This document shows, piece by piece, positions 9,381 through 17,954 of a stretch of DNA of 64,000 nucleotides (within the stretch, counting starts at the first letter, position 1; each line of letters starts with the position of its first letter). The notes under the pieces are model-generated. The model ran no database searches. It was not told where the DNA came from and worked only from the letters and a program-made list of their open reading frames with translations. The stretch comes from Xylanibacillus composti (GTDB taxonomy: Bacteria; Bacillota; Bacilli; Paenibacillales; K13), in assembly GCF_018403685.1 (NCBI RefSeq), contig NZ_BOVK01000051.1:1-64000 (forward strand), given 5' to 3'. The position numbers and the translations under genes are program-made.

Positions 9381-11414
9381 CTAGGCCTGCGAGGATGCGA
9401 GCAGCACGACGCCGCGTGCAGGCACTTCAACCGAACCCGCAACCGTCTGTTCGCTCAGCATATCCATGTAGGCATTTCCGTCCAGCTCCGCTGTGACAGG
9501 CTCGGCCCGATGGTTCAGCAGGAAGTGAATCGTCTCCCCGCTTTTCGTACGGCTGGACACTTCCAGTCCATCGGTCGGCTTCACGACAGGTTGAATGCCC
9601 TTCTCCGCGCAAAGTTCGTTCATTAGATCTGTCAGGAAGGCTGGCTCGGGACTCGTCGCTACATACCAGGCAGTCCCCTTGCCATAGGCGTGCTTCGTAA
9701 CGGCTGGCATGCCCTTGTAGAAATCCATGCCGTACTCGGCCACAGCCTCTGCTCCTTCCAGATGAATCAGATCGCACAGCATGCCGCATTCGTAAGCTTG
9801 CTGTCCGCTCTTGAACGGCTGCTTCATCACCAGCTGGTTGCGCTGTTCCGGCAGAAGCGCGTCAATCTCCTCTGCCCAGATGCCGAGCAGCTCCCGCAGC
9901 TCGCCCGGATAGCCGCCCAGCGTCACCAGGTCCGCTTCATTCACAATGCCGCTGAAGAAAGTGGTCAGGAAGGTTCCGCCAGTTTGCACGAATGCCTCCA
10001 GCTTCTGCGCATACCCGTCCTTCACCATGTACAGAACCGGAGCAATCACGATATCGTAACCGCTCAAATCCTGCTCAACGCCGACCATATCGACCTGAAT
10101 GTTCAGCTTAAACAGAGCGTCGTAGTATTTGTGCACTTCCTTGACATAATCCAGCGCAACAGTCGGTCCGCTCGACAGATCGATGCCCCAGCGGTTTTCC
10201 CAATCGAACACAATCGCGACCTTCGCCTGCACCCGCGCATCCAGAATCCGGTCGGACAGCTTCTGCAATTCCTTGCCCAATGCCGCGCATTCCCGGAATA
10301 CCCGTGTATGCTCGTGGCCCGCGTGCTCAATGACCGCACCGTGGAACTTCTCGCAGGCGCCGACCGATCTTCTAAGCTGGAAGAACATAACCGTGTCTGC
10401 GCCTCTCGCTACAGCCTGATAGCTCCACAAGCGCATGACCCCCGGCCGCTTCAAGGAATTGTAGGGCTGCCAGTTTTGCTGGCTTGGCGTCTGTTCCATC
10501 AGCATGAACGGCTGCCCTTGCTTCAGGCCGCGCATCAGGTCATGCACCATCGCCGTATAGCTCACAGGCGTATCCAGCGAAGGATAGTTGTCCCATGAAA
10601 TGACATCCAGATGCTTCGCCCATTTGAAATAATCAAGCTCCGGATAGGTGCCCATCAGATTCGTCGTTACGGGCAGATGCGGCGTATGCTTCTTAATCTC
10701 GTCGTACTCCAGCTTGTAGCATTCCAGCAGACTGTCTGACATAAACCGTCTGTAGTCGAGCGAGATGCCTTGGAAGTTGGTACGTCCTCCGCCCCATTCC
10801 TCGCTCAGTTCATTCGGCGGCACGATCTCCTCCCAGTCATAGAAATGGTGGCTCCAGAACCGCGTATTCCAAGCCTTGTTCAGCGCATCCAATGTGCCGT
10901 ATCTGTCCTGCAGCCACGTGCGGAAGCCTGCCGCGCAGTTGTCGCAATAGCAGTATCCGCCAAATTCGTTGGAGACGTGCCAAATGAGCACACCCGGATG
11001 ATCCTTGTACCGCTCTGCCAGCTTCGCAGCCATGCGCGGCGCATACAAGCGGTAGGTCGGACTGTTCGGACAGGAGTTGTGGCGCCCGCCGAACCTGCGC
11101 TTGCGGCCCTGCGCATCTACACGGAGAATGTCTGGATAGCGCTTGGCCATCCAGGCAGGGTGCGCCCCGGTGCTCGTAGCCAGACAGGTATAGATGCCGT
11201 TCTGATAAAGGCGGTCAATGGTTTCATCCAGCCATTCGAGATTATAGGTATTCTCATCAGGCTGGTTCAGTGCCCAAGAGAATACATTCAGCGTTGCCAC
11301 ATCAATGCCGGCCAGCTTGAACATCCGGATGTCTTCCGCCCATACATCCGCATCCCATTGCTCAGGGTTATAGTCCCCGCCATACCAAATTTTTGGCAGT
11401 TTTTCATTGATCAC
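9381..11414 (-). CDS. GH42 beta-galactosidase
   Basis: This cytoplasmic glycosidase probably removes galactose (or arabinose) from pectin side-chain oligosaccharides after uptake. GH42 hallmarks are WYGGDYNPEQW near the N-terminus, HVSNEFGG with the acid/base Glu (about residue 145), and LMEQTPSQQNW with the nucleophile Glu (about residue 300). The Cys cluster CYCDNC before GF is the GH42 zinc-site region. The start is GTG at 11414, with AAGGAAG 7 nt upstream; longer starts have no ribosome binding site. At 677 aa the length is typical. No secretion signal is present. Confidence 0.93.
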   Translation of the reverse strand: MINEKLPKIWYGGDYNPEQWDADVWAEDIRMFKLAGIDVATLNVFSWALNQPDENTYNLEWLDETIDRLYQNGIYTCLATSTGAHPAWMAKRYPDILRVDAQGRKRRFGGRHNSCPNSPTYRLYAPRMAAKLAERYKDHPGVLIWHVSNEFGGYCYCDNCAAGFRTWLQDRYGTLDALNKAWNTRFWSHHFYDWEEIVPPNELSEEWGGGRTNFQGISLDYRRFMSDSLLECYKLEYDEIKKHTPHLPVTTNLMGTYPELDYFKWAKHLDVISWDNYPSLDTPVSYTAMVHDLMRGLKQGQPFMLMEQTPSQQNWQPYNSLKRPGVMRLWSYQAVARGADTVMFFQLRRSVGACEKFHGAVIEHAGHEHTRVFRECAALGKELQKLSDRILDARVQAKVAIVFDWENRWGIDLSSGPTVALDYVKEVHKYYDALFKLNIQVDMVGVEQDLSGYDIVIAPVLYMVKDGYAQKLEAFVQTGGTFLTTFFSGIVNEADLVTLGGYPGELRELLGIWAEEIDALLPEQRNQLVMKQPFKSGQQAYECGMLCDLIHLEGAEAVAEYGMDFYKGMPAVTKHAYGKGTAWYVATSPEPAFLTDLMNELCAEKGIQPVVKPTDGLEVSSRTKSGETIHFLLNHRAEPVTAELDGNAYMDMLSEQTVAGSVEVPARGVVLLASSQA

Positions 11415-11568
11415 AGTCCCACTTCCTTTATCGCATTTTTTGGTGTACAAGAATAGTTGATATAAGGATACTCCCATTTTACATCTTGAAGGATTCCTGC
11501 AACATATAATATTCTTGATATAGATATAGGAATCTGGAACTGAAACTGTGGAGGAGGGGGGTTCGGAG

Positions 11569-12402
11569 TTGGACCAGACACAAGTGCGCCGTTATGTATT
11601 TACGCTGCCGCCAGCCCAACCGCTGCCCATACGGGTCGAGAGCTTGGGACACAACCCGAACCAGGAATCGGTTTCGCGGCCTGACGGCTACCCGATGTTC
11701 CATTGGCTGCACACAGAAGCGGGCGAAGGAAAGCTGTGGCTGGAAGGACAAGCCTTCACCCTGCCAGCCCATACGGGAATATTGATCTATCCGCATGTGC
11801 CGCATGCTTATCGCGCGTCCGATCCGCAATGGGTGACGCAGTACTTGACGTTTCAAGGCAATGCTGTGGACAGTATTCTGGCCGCAGCAGGCATCCGGCA
11901 GAGCACCATGTTCCGCTGGCAGCCCGACTCGCCGCTGACAGGATTGCTTGAACAGATGATGCGGCGCAGAGAAACATGGAGTGATATGCTTGGACTGGAG
12001 ACTTCTACGGAGACGTACCATTTCCTGTTGTACTTGGGGAGGTATGGCCAAGCAGGAACACGGACCAGCGCGGCGGCGGGGATGCGCAGCTTGCAGACGG
12101 TCTTGGACTGGATGGAGCAAAATGTGGATAATCCGAATATCGGATTGAAGGAGATGGCTCAAGTATTGGGGCTGTCCAGCAGGCGCTTGCACGCGCTGTT
12201 CCAGCAATCCTTCGCCTCGTCGCCCTACGCCTATTTCGTCTCGCTGCGCATGCGCAAGGCCAAGGAAATGCTGGGCCAGCAGCCGGCGCTTACAGTGAAG
12301 GAAATCGCGGCCCGATGCGGCTTCCGCGATACCAGCCATTTCGTTGCTACCTTCCGCAAGCATACCGGCTTGCCGCCGGAGCAATACCGCAAGCTGCACT
12401 AG
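11569..12402 (+). CDS. AraC-family regulator with N-terminal cupin
   Basis: A transcription factor, probably sugar-responsive, divergent from the GH42 gene it is likely to control. The first ~150 residues form an AraC-type cupin sensor (HWLHTEAGEGKLWLEG, IYPHVPHAY). Residues ~180-277 hold two helix-turn-helices, ending RCGFRDTSHFVATFRKHTGLPPEQYRK, which is the AraC family signature. The start is uncertain: TTG at 11569 has AGGAGG at 11552-11557, while GTG at 11548 would precede that site, so the TTG is preferred. Confidence 0.88.
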   Translation: MDQTQVRRYVFTLPPAQPLPIRVESLGHNPNQESVSRPDGYPMFHWLHTEAGEGKLWLEGQAFTLPAHTGILIYPHVPHAYRASDPQWVTQYLTFQGNAVDSILAAAGIRQSTMFRWQPDSPLTGLLEQMMRRRETWSDMLGLETSTETYHFLLYLGRYGQAGTRTSAAAGMRSLQTVLDWMEQNVDNPNIGLKEMAQVLGLSSRRLHALFQQSFASSPYAYFVSLRMRKAKEMLGQQPALTVKEIAARCGFRDTSHFVATFRKHTGLPPEQYRKLH

Positions 12403-12827
12403 CGCGTTCGGCTGTTCAACTCCCCTATGAACAAGCTAGCAGCTCGCGGGGGCCATGCTGGCACCCGTCTGATCTTCGAATGGGCGATTCAATGGAATGG
12501 CCGCTGAGTTCGGGGTTCGTCTTGCTTCTGCGCGGATTTCCACAACTTGCCGCGCATCGCTAACGGAACCAGGTGCCGTTATTCAGGCGTTTCCGAAGGA
12601 GTTCACCCGCTAACGGTTCTGAGCGACCTTATTTCGTGGTTGGGGCGCCAAAACTACGAGATTGGACCGTAATAAGGGCTATGGGTTCCGTTGCAAGGAA
12701 ATCGCACTCATCAACGGGCAAATAACGGCTGTCGGTTCCGTTAGCGTCGCGGCCGGCGGGTATAGGCAGAAAACGGATAACCGCGACAAGTCACTGGCGG
12801 ACGGATCATAATTGCGGGAGCTGCTCC
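12403..12827. repeat. Intergenic region with FFRR repeat element, copy 1 (units at 12558-12746)
   Basis: No gene is seen. The stretch contains a structured element: two direct units (TAACGGAACC... from 12561 and TAACGGTTCT... from 12611) followed by two inverted units (12670-12693 and 12721-12746, ending GGTTCCGTTGC and GGTTCCGTTAGCG). Each unit joins a TAACGGAAC end to a TTATT end about 25 nt away. The same architecture recurs at 31.3 and 45.1 kb. Confidence 0.75.
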
Positions 12828-14327
12828 CTACTCCCGCTCCAGCAAATACCGCGGATGCTGCGCCGCCTGCCTGCCTTCGATATGAACCTCCTTGGCACGC
12901 TCTGCCGCGACAACCGGCGTATCGGGATGCAGCCGCTTCATGCTGAGATGATGGATGGCTGTATTCGCTGTTTCCTTCAGCGTCAGCGCAGGACCTTGGC
13001 GCGTGTCCACCTGCACCCGATACAGCTCCAATCCCTCCGCATACTGCGCATAAATGCCTGCCCCGGCCATAACCAATGTCGGTCGGACCATATCCGGCTC
13101 TCCGCCCGCTTCCGCGGCATCCCGGCTCATGGCAATTGAGACATCGCTTAAGACGACATCCCGAATCGGCATCTCCGGCAGGCCGTAGATGAAGCCCGCA
13201 GCAGCTCGGCAGCCGGTCGCCGTAACGTTCGAAATCCGCACATGCTCCACGATAGGCGTTTTCTCTGTTACCGGGACCGCCTCTTCGGCAATTATAAGCG
13301 GGTCGCTTTCATCCACGCCATGTCGGTAGAACGCATTGATCGCCAGCGGACAGAGCACATCCTCCATATAAATATTGTTCAGCAGCAAATGCCGGATATA
13401 ACCGCCTCGCATCCGGTTGGTCTTGATGCGGATGCCCCGATCTGTGCCGATGAACTGGCAGTTGGATACCGTCACATTGCGGATGCCGCCGGAATTTTCA
13501 CTGCCGAATACGATACCTCCGTGCCCGTGCAGCATGGTGCAATTGGTCACCGTCACATTCTCTGTCGGCCTGCCGACTCTTCTGCCGTCTTCATTGATGC
13601 CTGACTTCAGGCATAGGCAGTCATCGCCTACATCGAAGCAACAGTCAGAGACCCGTACATTCGTACAGGAATCGATGTCCAATCCGTCGCCATTCGGCGT
13701 ATCCGACGGATTTTGAAAGCGGACACCGCGCACCTGCACATCCTGGCAATACACCAGATGTGTGTTCCAAAAGGGCGAATTGCGCAGCGTAACGCCTTCG
13801 ATCTTGACATGCCGGCAATCCAAAAACTGCAGCAGCGGCGGCCGCAAAAATTGCGAATCCCATTCCACAATATTCGTTGCGACAGCATGAATCAGCTGCT
13901 CATTCAGCTTGGCAAGCAAGTCTGTCTGCGGAGACCTGTAGCGTTCTCCCCGACGCAGACGCTGGTTCACTGCCCACCAGGCATGTCCTTGTCCGTCGAG
14001 GCAGCCTTCTCCCTTCACACTCACTTGCGTCAACCCGCTGCCGAACAGCAGCGGAGTGAATCCGTGGCACTCATAACCGGACCATCGCGTCCAGACAGGG
14101 GGATAATGTGAAAAATCATCGCTGAACAAGAGAACCGCCCCGGCCTCCAAATACAAGGTGATTCGGCTTTGCAAACGTACCGGTCCAGTCAGGAAGCGGC
14201 CGGCAGGAACCACGACCGTACCTCCCCCGGCGGAAGCGCACTGCTCGATTGCAGCGGCGATGGCGTCTGTATTCAGGGTTGTTCCGTCCCCTATCGCACC
14301 AAAATCAGTAATCGCATAATGGGCCAA
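12828..14327 (-). CDS. GH28 polygalacturonase-family glycoside hydrolase
   Basis: A right-handed beta-helix enzyme acting on galacturonate-containing pectin backbones; without a signal peptide it probably works inside the cell on imported oligomers. GH28 catalytic motifs are present in order: NGDGLDID, GDDCLCLKSG, GHGGIVFGSE and RGIRIKT (about residues 225-340). The N-terminus has the usual pectate-lyase-like FGAIGDGTTLNTDAI. The start is taken as TTG at 14327, because GGAGGTG lies 9 nt upstream; the first ATG at 14372 lacks a ribosome binding site. Last gene of the transporter/cupin operon. Polygalacturonase, rhamnogalacturonase and exo-galacturonosidase cannot be told apart here. Confidence 0.9.
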   Translation of the reverse strand: MAHYAITDFGAIGDGTTLNTDAIAAAIEQCASAGGGTVVVPAGRFLTGPVRLQSRITLYLEAGAVLLFSDDFSHYPPVWTRWSGYECHGFTPLLFGSGLTQVSVKGEGCLDGQGHAWWAVNQRLRRGERYRSPQTDLLAKLNEQLIHAVATNIVEWDSQFLRPPLLQFLDCRHVKIEGVTLRNSPFWNTHLVYCQDVQVRGVRFQNPSDTPNGDGLDIDSCTNVRVSDCCFDVGDDCLCLKSGINEDGRRVGRPTENVTVTNCTMLHGHGGIVFGSENSGGIRNVTVSNCQFIGTDRGIRIKTNRMRGGYIRHLLLNNIYMEDVLCPLAINAFYRHGVDESDPLIIAEEAVPVTEKTPIVEHVRISNVTATGCRAAAGFIYGLPEMPIRDVVLSDVSIAMSRDAAEAGGEPDMVRPTLVMAGAGIYAQYAEGLELYRVQVDTRQGPALTLKETANTAIHHLSMKRLHPDTPVVAAERAKEVHIEGRQAAQHPRYLLERE

Positions 14328-14409
14328 GCTGAAGCACACCTCCAAGATGGTCTTTTCCTTACGCACAAACACAAACAGCGCAGTAGCGCGGAAAGCAGCT
14401 CGCGCTTGT

Positions 14410-14727
14410 CTATTTTTTGAGCAAATCTTCTCTCAATGGGGTAAAGGTATCCAGCAGCACGCTTGGCTCAAGCGCCCTCACGCCATGCCTGCAGCCGCTC
14501 GGAATATGCAGCGAGTCCCCGCGGGACAAGTATACGGTCCGGCCATCAATACTAAAGGCCAGCCTCCCTTGCACACAATACGTGTACTGTTCATGCGGGT
14601 GGCTGTGTTCGGCCCCGACCGCGTCCGTATCGAATGCAACCTCCATCATCATCAGACGCTCGCCCGGCGGATGAATCTTGCGCTTGATGCCGGGCTCTAC
14701 CTGCTCCCATCGTCCATACGGCTCCAT
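14410..14727 (-). CDS. Cupin protein, KdgF-like (pectin degradation)
   Basis: A 105-aa single-domain cupin with metal-ligand pattern HSHPHEQYTYCVQG and a later PSGCRHGV. KdgF-type cupins turn the 4,5-unsaturated uronates left by lyases or GH105 enzymes into linear ketouronates. The position between a GH28 gene and an unknown enzyme in a pectin operon supports this role. The ATG follows GGAGGGAGGAATAGGG. A general sugar-binding cupin is the alternative. Confidence 0.75.
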   Translation of the reverse strand: MEPYGRWEQVEPGIKRKIHPPGERLMMMEVAFDTDAVGAEHSHPHEQYTYCVQGRLAFSIDGRTVYLSRGDSLHIPSGCRHGVRALEPSVLLDTFTPLREDLLKK

Positions 14728-14771
14728 TCCCTATTCCTCCCTCCTGGATGCCTGCGCATCGAAGCAAGCTG

Positions 14772-15881
14772 CTAGTGCCGCAAACTCGAATAAAACCGAT
14801 CCGCCTGCGGAAGCGGACCAGCCGAGAGCCCTGCAAGGGCATAAACCCGACAGCGGATTAAGGCCGCCTGGGTTCCCGCATTCATATCTCCTTCCACAAA
14901 ACCGCGGCCCAGACAGACCGGCTCGGGCATGCCGGGATAGCGCTCCCCTTGCTTCACCTGCGCCACATTCGGAGCCGGCGGGGAGCCTGCCAATTCCCGG
15001 GAGAAGCCGCCGTCCTGCCTTCTCAGCCTCGTCATATTGGCTATCGTGATCTCCACAATTTCCGTCAATTCCTGGCTCGGAATCGGTATCTTCATATACG
15101 CAAGCAAGTCGATCGGATTGCGGATATAGCACATATCCGTCGCCTCTTCATGCCGAAGCGCATGCAGCAAGCTGGCATAGATCCGATCCGTTCGCGGCAT
15201 GGGCAGCCCGAATCGGCTGTAGAACGTGTGCAGCTTGAATGCGCCCGACAAGCGAACATAGAAGCTGCCTTCTCCCCATAGTCCGGTTTCTTTGTCCTGC
15301 GCTTCCGCCAGATAATGAACCGATTCACGCAGGAAGGGCTGGCGATCCTCTTCCGGCATGTCCTCCATGTACATGCACGACGTCGCCAGGCGGTCACACC
15401 CCCTCCAGCTGTTGCGGAGGTCGATGCTGCGCCAATAGGCTATGTAGCTCTCAGGGCTGCGCACATAGTCCGGTGCCGCCCCGGCGTGCAGGGGAAGCGG
15501 ATAGATCGGGCTGCTCCCCAGCTTGGCGAGAGCCCCGACCGCATAACGCAGCGCCCGCTGCACCATCACTTCGTCCTTGGCCATCGCCGGATGGCCATCA
15601 AGAAAGTACCCGGTGCCTGGCTGCTGCCGACGCTGAAAAAACCGGATCAGCTTCTCCCTCATTCGCGCAGGCATGACGTCGGCCAGCCGTTCCCGCTGCA
15701 AAATATTCAGCGCCTGGGCAGTCGATTCTATATCGGGATGAAAGCGCGCATCCCGTACCGAGCTTGCCGCGTAGTAAAAACCGCCAGTCTCCGAATCATA
15801 CTGCCCTGCGGTCCATTCCAGAAAACCGTCGAACATGCTGTCCATGCGCTGCAGCAAATGCTCGAGCCTCCCTTTGTTCAC
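14772..15881 (-). CDS. Uncharacterised pectin-cluster protein, predicted alpha/alpha helical
   Basis: I cannot name a family with confidence. The 369-aa product has no signal peptide or membrane helix. It shows repeated helix-pair segments with Gly/aromatic turns (TGGFYYA near residue 30, GTGYFLDG near 90, TGLWGEGSFYVRLSG near 205, DGGFSRE near 305), reminiscent of alpha/alpha-toroid folds such as terpenoid-cyclase-like or GH105/GH88-type barrels. The start is GTG at 15881 with AGGAGGAGG 8 nt upstream. It lies between the CUT1 permeases and the KdgF-like cupin, so a glycosidase, lyase or epimerase acting on a pectin fragment is a reasonable inference. Confidence 0.7.
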   Translation of the reverse strand: MNKGRLEHLLQRMDSMFDGFLEWTAGQYDSETGGFYYAASSVRDARFHPDIESTAQALNILQRERLADVMPARMREKLIRFFQRRQQPGTGYFLDGHPAMAKDEVMVQRALRYAVGALAKLGSSPIYPLPLHAGAAPDYVRSPESYIAYWRSIDLRNSWRGCDRLATSCMYMEDMPEEDRQPFLRESVHYLAEAQDKETGLWGEGSFYVRLSGAFKLHTFYSRFGLPMPRTDRIYASLLHALRHEEATDMCYIRNPIDLLAYMKIPIPSQELTEIVEITIANMTRLRRQDGGFSRELAGSPPAPNVAQVKQGERYPGMPEPVCLGRGFVEGDMNAGTQAALIRCRVYALAGLSAGPLPQADRFYSSLRH

Positions 15882-15991
15882 GCGTGCATCCTCCTCCTGG
15901 TTGTTGGCCAACTTCGCTGCACTTTGGCCGGATTGTTGATAAGGGAATCACGCCACGCCGCTTGTTCTTGTGCTCCCGCCGGCGGGCAGCC

Positions 15992-16870
15992 TCATCCCTT
16001 GATCGAGCCCAGCAGCGCGCCCTTGGCAAAGTGCTTCTGCAAGAATGGGTAGACACACAGGATCGGCACCGTGGCCACAATAATCGCCGCCATCTTGACC
16101 GATTGCGAAGGAGGCAGCGCCGCATCCTCAAAGCCGGAATCGTCGAAGCTGAGGCCGGTTGCCACAATAACGATTTGCCGCAAAATGATCTGCACCGGCC
16201 ATTTATTCGTATCATTCAAATACAAAATGGCAGGCAGATACGTATTCCAATACGTCACCGCGTAGAATAGCGAAATCGTGGCAATCGCCGGCATCGACAG
16301 CGGCAGAACGATTCGGAAGAAGATGCCGAAGTCATTGCAGCCGTCAATCTTCGCCGATTCTTCCAAGCCCTCGGGCAAGTTCTGAAAGAAATTTCGCAAG
16401 ATAATCAGGTTGAATGCATTGATCGTGAACGGAACAATCAGAGCCAGATAGGAATCAATCAAGCCGACTTCCTTGACGACGAGAAAAGTCGGAATCAAGC
16501 CGCCGCTGAACAGCATGGTGAACACAACCAGGAACATGATTGTGCGCCTGCCGTCCAAATCTCTTCGCGACAAACCGTAAGCCATCAAAGATGTGATGAA
16601 CATGCTGAACATGGTGCCAAACAGGGTAATGCCCATCGAATTGGCCAGCCCTTTGAATATGGTGTCCGTTGAGAATATATAGCGGTATGCCGTCAAGCTC
16701 CATTCGGTCGGAAACAGCACAAAGCCTCGGCGCGCCAGCTCGGCTGTTGTCGTGAAGGAGCCAGCCAGCACATGGATAAACGGTATCAGTGTAATTAACG
16801 CCACCAAGATGAGGACAACGTAGATGAAACCATCAAACAGTCGGCTGGCGATAGAGCGATCTTCAACCAT
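15992..16870 (-). CDS. CUT1 sugar ABC transporter permease (LplC/YtcP-like)
   Basis: An inner-membrane channel subunit (292 aa) with six helices and the EAA loop EESAKIDGCNDFGIFFRIVLP (about residues 190-210) that docks the ATPase. It pairs with the preceding permease to import oligosaccharides delivered by the binding protein upstream. AAAGGAG precedes the ATG. As in most Bacillales CUT1 systems no ATPase gene is nearby; a shared MsmX-type ATPase elsewhere is expected. Confidence 0.93.
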   Translation of the reverse strand: MVEDRSIASRLFDGFIYVVLILVALITLIPFIHVLAGSFTTTAELARRGFVLFPTEWSLTAYRYIFSTDTIFKGLANSMGITLFGTMFSMFITSLMAYGLSRRDLDGRRTIMFLVVFTMLFSGGLIPTFLVVKEVGLIDSYLALIVPFTINAFNLIILRNFFQNLPEGLEESAKIDGCNDFGIFFRIVLPLSMPAIATISLFYAVTYWNTYLPAILYLNDTNKWPVQIILRQIVIVATGLSFDDSGFEDAALPPSQSVKMAAIIVATVPILCVYPFLQKHFAKGALLGSIKG

Positions 16871-16892
16871 ATGCCTCTCTCCTTTTCATCTC

Positions 16893-17846
16893 TTAGTAAA
16901 CCCCTTCTTCTCCGAATTTTTTGGCCAGCCAGTTCGCCATCATAATCAGAATCAACCCGACGAACGATTTGAAGAAGCCGACAGCCGTTGAATAGCTGAA
17001 CTGTCCTTGGCGCAGACCTGCTGTATACACATACGTATCGAAAATTTCCGCAACCTCGCGGTTCATCGCATTCAGAAGCAAGTACACATGCTCGAAGCCC
17101 AGTTCCAGCACGTCTCCGATCTTCAGAATCAAGAGCACGATGATGACGCTGCGAATCGCCGGCAAGGTGACGTGCCAAATTTGACGGAAGCGATTAGCCC
17201 CGTCTATGCGGGCGGCTTCATATTGCTGCGGGTCAATCGCGGCCATTGCGGCCAAATAAATAATCGTTCCCCAGCCGGCCTCCCGCCAAATAACCTGAAG
17301 AATATAGACCGGCCGGAACCAATCTGTGCTCATCAAGAAATTGATTTTATTGAAGCCGAAATACGCAATCAGATCATTGATGATCCCGCCATCCTGTGTC
17401 AGCATGACGAAGCTGATCGATACGACGATAACCCAGGACATGAAATGCGGAATGTAGACGATCGACTGGATCGTGCGCTTGAACCATTCCTTCCGCAGCT
17501 CATTCAGCATCAACGCCAAGATGATCGGAACCGGAAAGTAAAATAGGATGTTGTACAGGAACAGCACCAAGGTGTTCTTGAAGATCGTCCAAAACATAGG
17601 ATCGTGGAACAAGCGCTCAAAGTGCATCCACCCTACCCATTCGCTGCCGGTTACGCCTAGATGAGGCTTGTAGTTTTGGAACGAGATGATCAGGCCGTAC
17701 ATCGGAATGTACTTGAACACAACGAAGTAAATCAATCCGGGAATGATCATCACATACAGCAGCTTGTTGCGCTTGAGCCGCTGCCAGCGTTCCGACCGCG
17801 TCCGTGTTTGAACCGGCGGCGCGCTTTGAACTGAAAGATCGCTCAT
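16893..17846 (-). CDS. CUT1 sugar ABC transporter permease (LplB-like)
   Basis: An inner-membrane permease (317 aa) with the LplB-type N-terminus (KLLYVMIIPGLIYFVVFKYIPMYG) and EAA loop EAARIDGANRFRQIWHVTLP. The start is ATG at 17846, with AAGGAAGACAGCG directly before it; the ATG 27 nt upstream has no site. The gene follows the binding-protein gene after a stable hairpin and precedes its partner permease by 22 nt. The family transports uronate- or rhamnose-containing oligosaccharides in related loci; the substrate is inferred from the neighbours. Confidence 0.93.
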   Translation of the reverse strand: MSDLSVQSAPPVQTRTRSERWQRLKRNKLLYVMIIPGLIYFVVFKYIPMYGLIISFQNYKPHLGVTGSEWVGWMHFERLFHDPMFWTIFKNTLVLFLYNILFYFPVPIILALMLNELRKEWFKRTIQSIVYIPHFMSWVIVVSISFVMLTQDGGIINDLIAYFGFNKINFLMSTDWFRPVYILQVIWREAGWGTIIYLAAMAAIDPQQYEAARIDGANRFRQIWHVTLPAIRSVIIVLLILKIGDVLELGFEHVYLLLNAMNREVAEIFDTYVYTAGLRQGQFSYSTAVGFFKSFVGLILIMMANWLAKKFGEEGVY

Positions 17847-17897
17847 TCGCTGTCTTCCTTTCTGCAACTGCAATAGTTTCGTCCACTCGATAGAGAA

Positions 17898-17923
17898 GAG
17901 GCTGTTGATCGTTCAACAGCCTC
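17898..17923 (-). promoter_or_regulatory. Intercistronic mRNA hairpin between binding protein and permeases
   Basis: A perfect 11-bp stem GAGGCTGTTGA / TCAACAGCCTC with a 4-nt loop lies between the binding-protein stop and the first permease. There is no real U-tract. Such hairpins often partly terminate or protect the 3' end so that the binding protein is made in excess over the permeases. Confidence 0.65.
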
Positions 17924-17954
17924 CGTTGTTTGCTCTCGCGAAAGTCTGTCTGAC

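Noticed and set aside
15239-16270. Several long plus-strand frames opposite the helical protein and permease
   Set aside because: They are mirror frames caused by high-GC third codon positions; the minus-strand frames have motifs, ribosome binding sites and operon spacing.
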